NCBI GenBank assembly: GCA_019649035.1
Contig: BMAT01002766.1
Span: 205,182 to 226,165, forward strand
DNA: 20,984 nucleotides
Direction: 5' to 3'
Source: Elysia marginata
Lineage: Eukaryota > Mollusca > Gastropoda > Plakobranchidae
The notes below the pieces were generated by a model. The model was not told the DNA's origin. It made no database searches and saw only the letters and a program-made list of their open reading frames with translations. Every line of letters starts with the position of its first letter. Position 1 is the stretch's first letter. Positions 20,675 through 20,984 of this stretch are shown one piece after another. The translations under genes and the position numbers were made by a program.

Positions 20675-20984
20675 TAGTAGTAGTAGTTGTAGTTGTAGAA
20701 GACAAATACTGAAGTAGTAGTAGTAGTAGTTGTTGTTGTAGTTGTAGTAGTAATAATAGTAGTAGTAGTAGTTGTTGTGATTGTAGTAGTAATAGTAGTA
20801 GTAGTAGTTGTAGTTGTATTAGTAGTAGTTGTAGTAGAGTAGTAGTATTAGTAGGAATAATAGTAGTAGTTGTTGTAGTTGTAGTAGTATTAATGGTATT
20901 AGTAATAGTAGTAGTAGTTTAAGTTGTAGTAGTTTAAGTAGTAGTAGTAGTAGTAGTAGTAGTAATAGTAGTACTAGTAGTACT
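20675..20984. repeat. imperfect TAG/TTG trinucleotide repeat field, cut by window end
   Basis: About 310 bases consist mostly of TAG units, with blocks of gttgttgtagttgtagtag and single-base interruptions, continuing to the last base. The recurring alternation of TAG runs with GTTGTAGTTG blocks suggests a higher-order unit. The true length is unknown because the window ends inside it. Confidence 0.93.

Noticed and set aside
1..20984. tRNA, tRNA-derived SINE or other RNA genes
   Set aside because: I looked for box A/B and T-arm sequences such as GGTTCGAATCC and saw none. A covariance-model scan was not possible.

Overview
The window looks like AT-rich nuclear DNA from a mollusc (gastropod or bivalve). 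It carries introns with GT...AG junctions, microsatellites, minisatellites and a decayed mariner transposon, and nothing bacterial such as operons or ribosome binding sites. The molluscan call rests on its one recognisable gene. This is a myosin essential light chain on the minus strand whose first EF-hand loop has the FDFWDGRDG form that I know from scallop essential light chain.

Gene layout (minus strand, so the gene reads from high to low coordinates): a possible promoter at about 19487-19500 and a possible non-coding first exon at about 19283-19462; a long putative first intron; the ATG exon (UTR plus coding, 13881-14066, ATG at 13917); coding exon 2 (11604-11750); coding exon 3 (10810-10977); coding exon 4 (8842-8928). 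The four coding pieces join in phase 1 at every junction and give 146 complete residues plus the first base of codon 147. The family is about 157 residues long, so only the last ten or so residues and the 3' UTR are missing. I could not find that last exon between 1 and 8841, so it probably lies beyond the left edge of the window.

Repeats: a 21-copy, 43-bp minisatellite (1471-2373) ends where a minus-strand mariner fossil (about 2371-2787) begins. A second minisatellite with the same 43-bp period but unrelated sequence (9143-9527, 9 copies) lies in the intron between exons 4 and 3. A two-copy duplication at the extreme left end (1-82) is again offset by 43 bp. A fold-back structure with arms of about 127 bp and TA at both tips sits at 20009-20429. 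Simple repeats are (ATG)n in intron 2, (CT)n in intron 1, a TCTC/TGTC tract at 4494-4665, (GA)n at 20441-20494, and a TAG/TTG trinucleotide field that runs off the right end.

Nothing here amounts to a new biological system. The observations most worth checking are the three 43-bp arrays, the large inverted repeat, the mariner-minisatellite junction and the unlocated last exon. Most long ORFs in this window are low complexity or chance frames.
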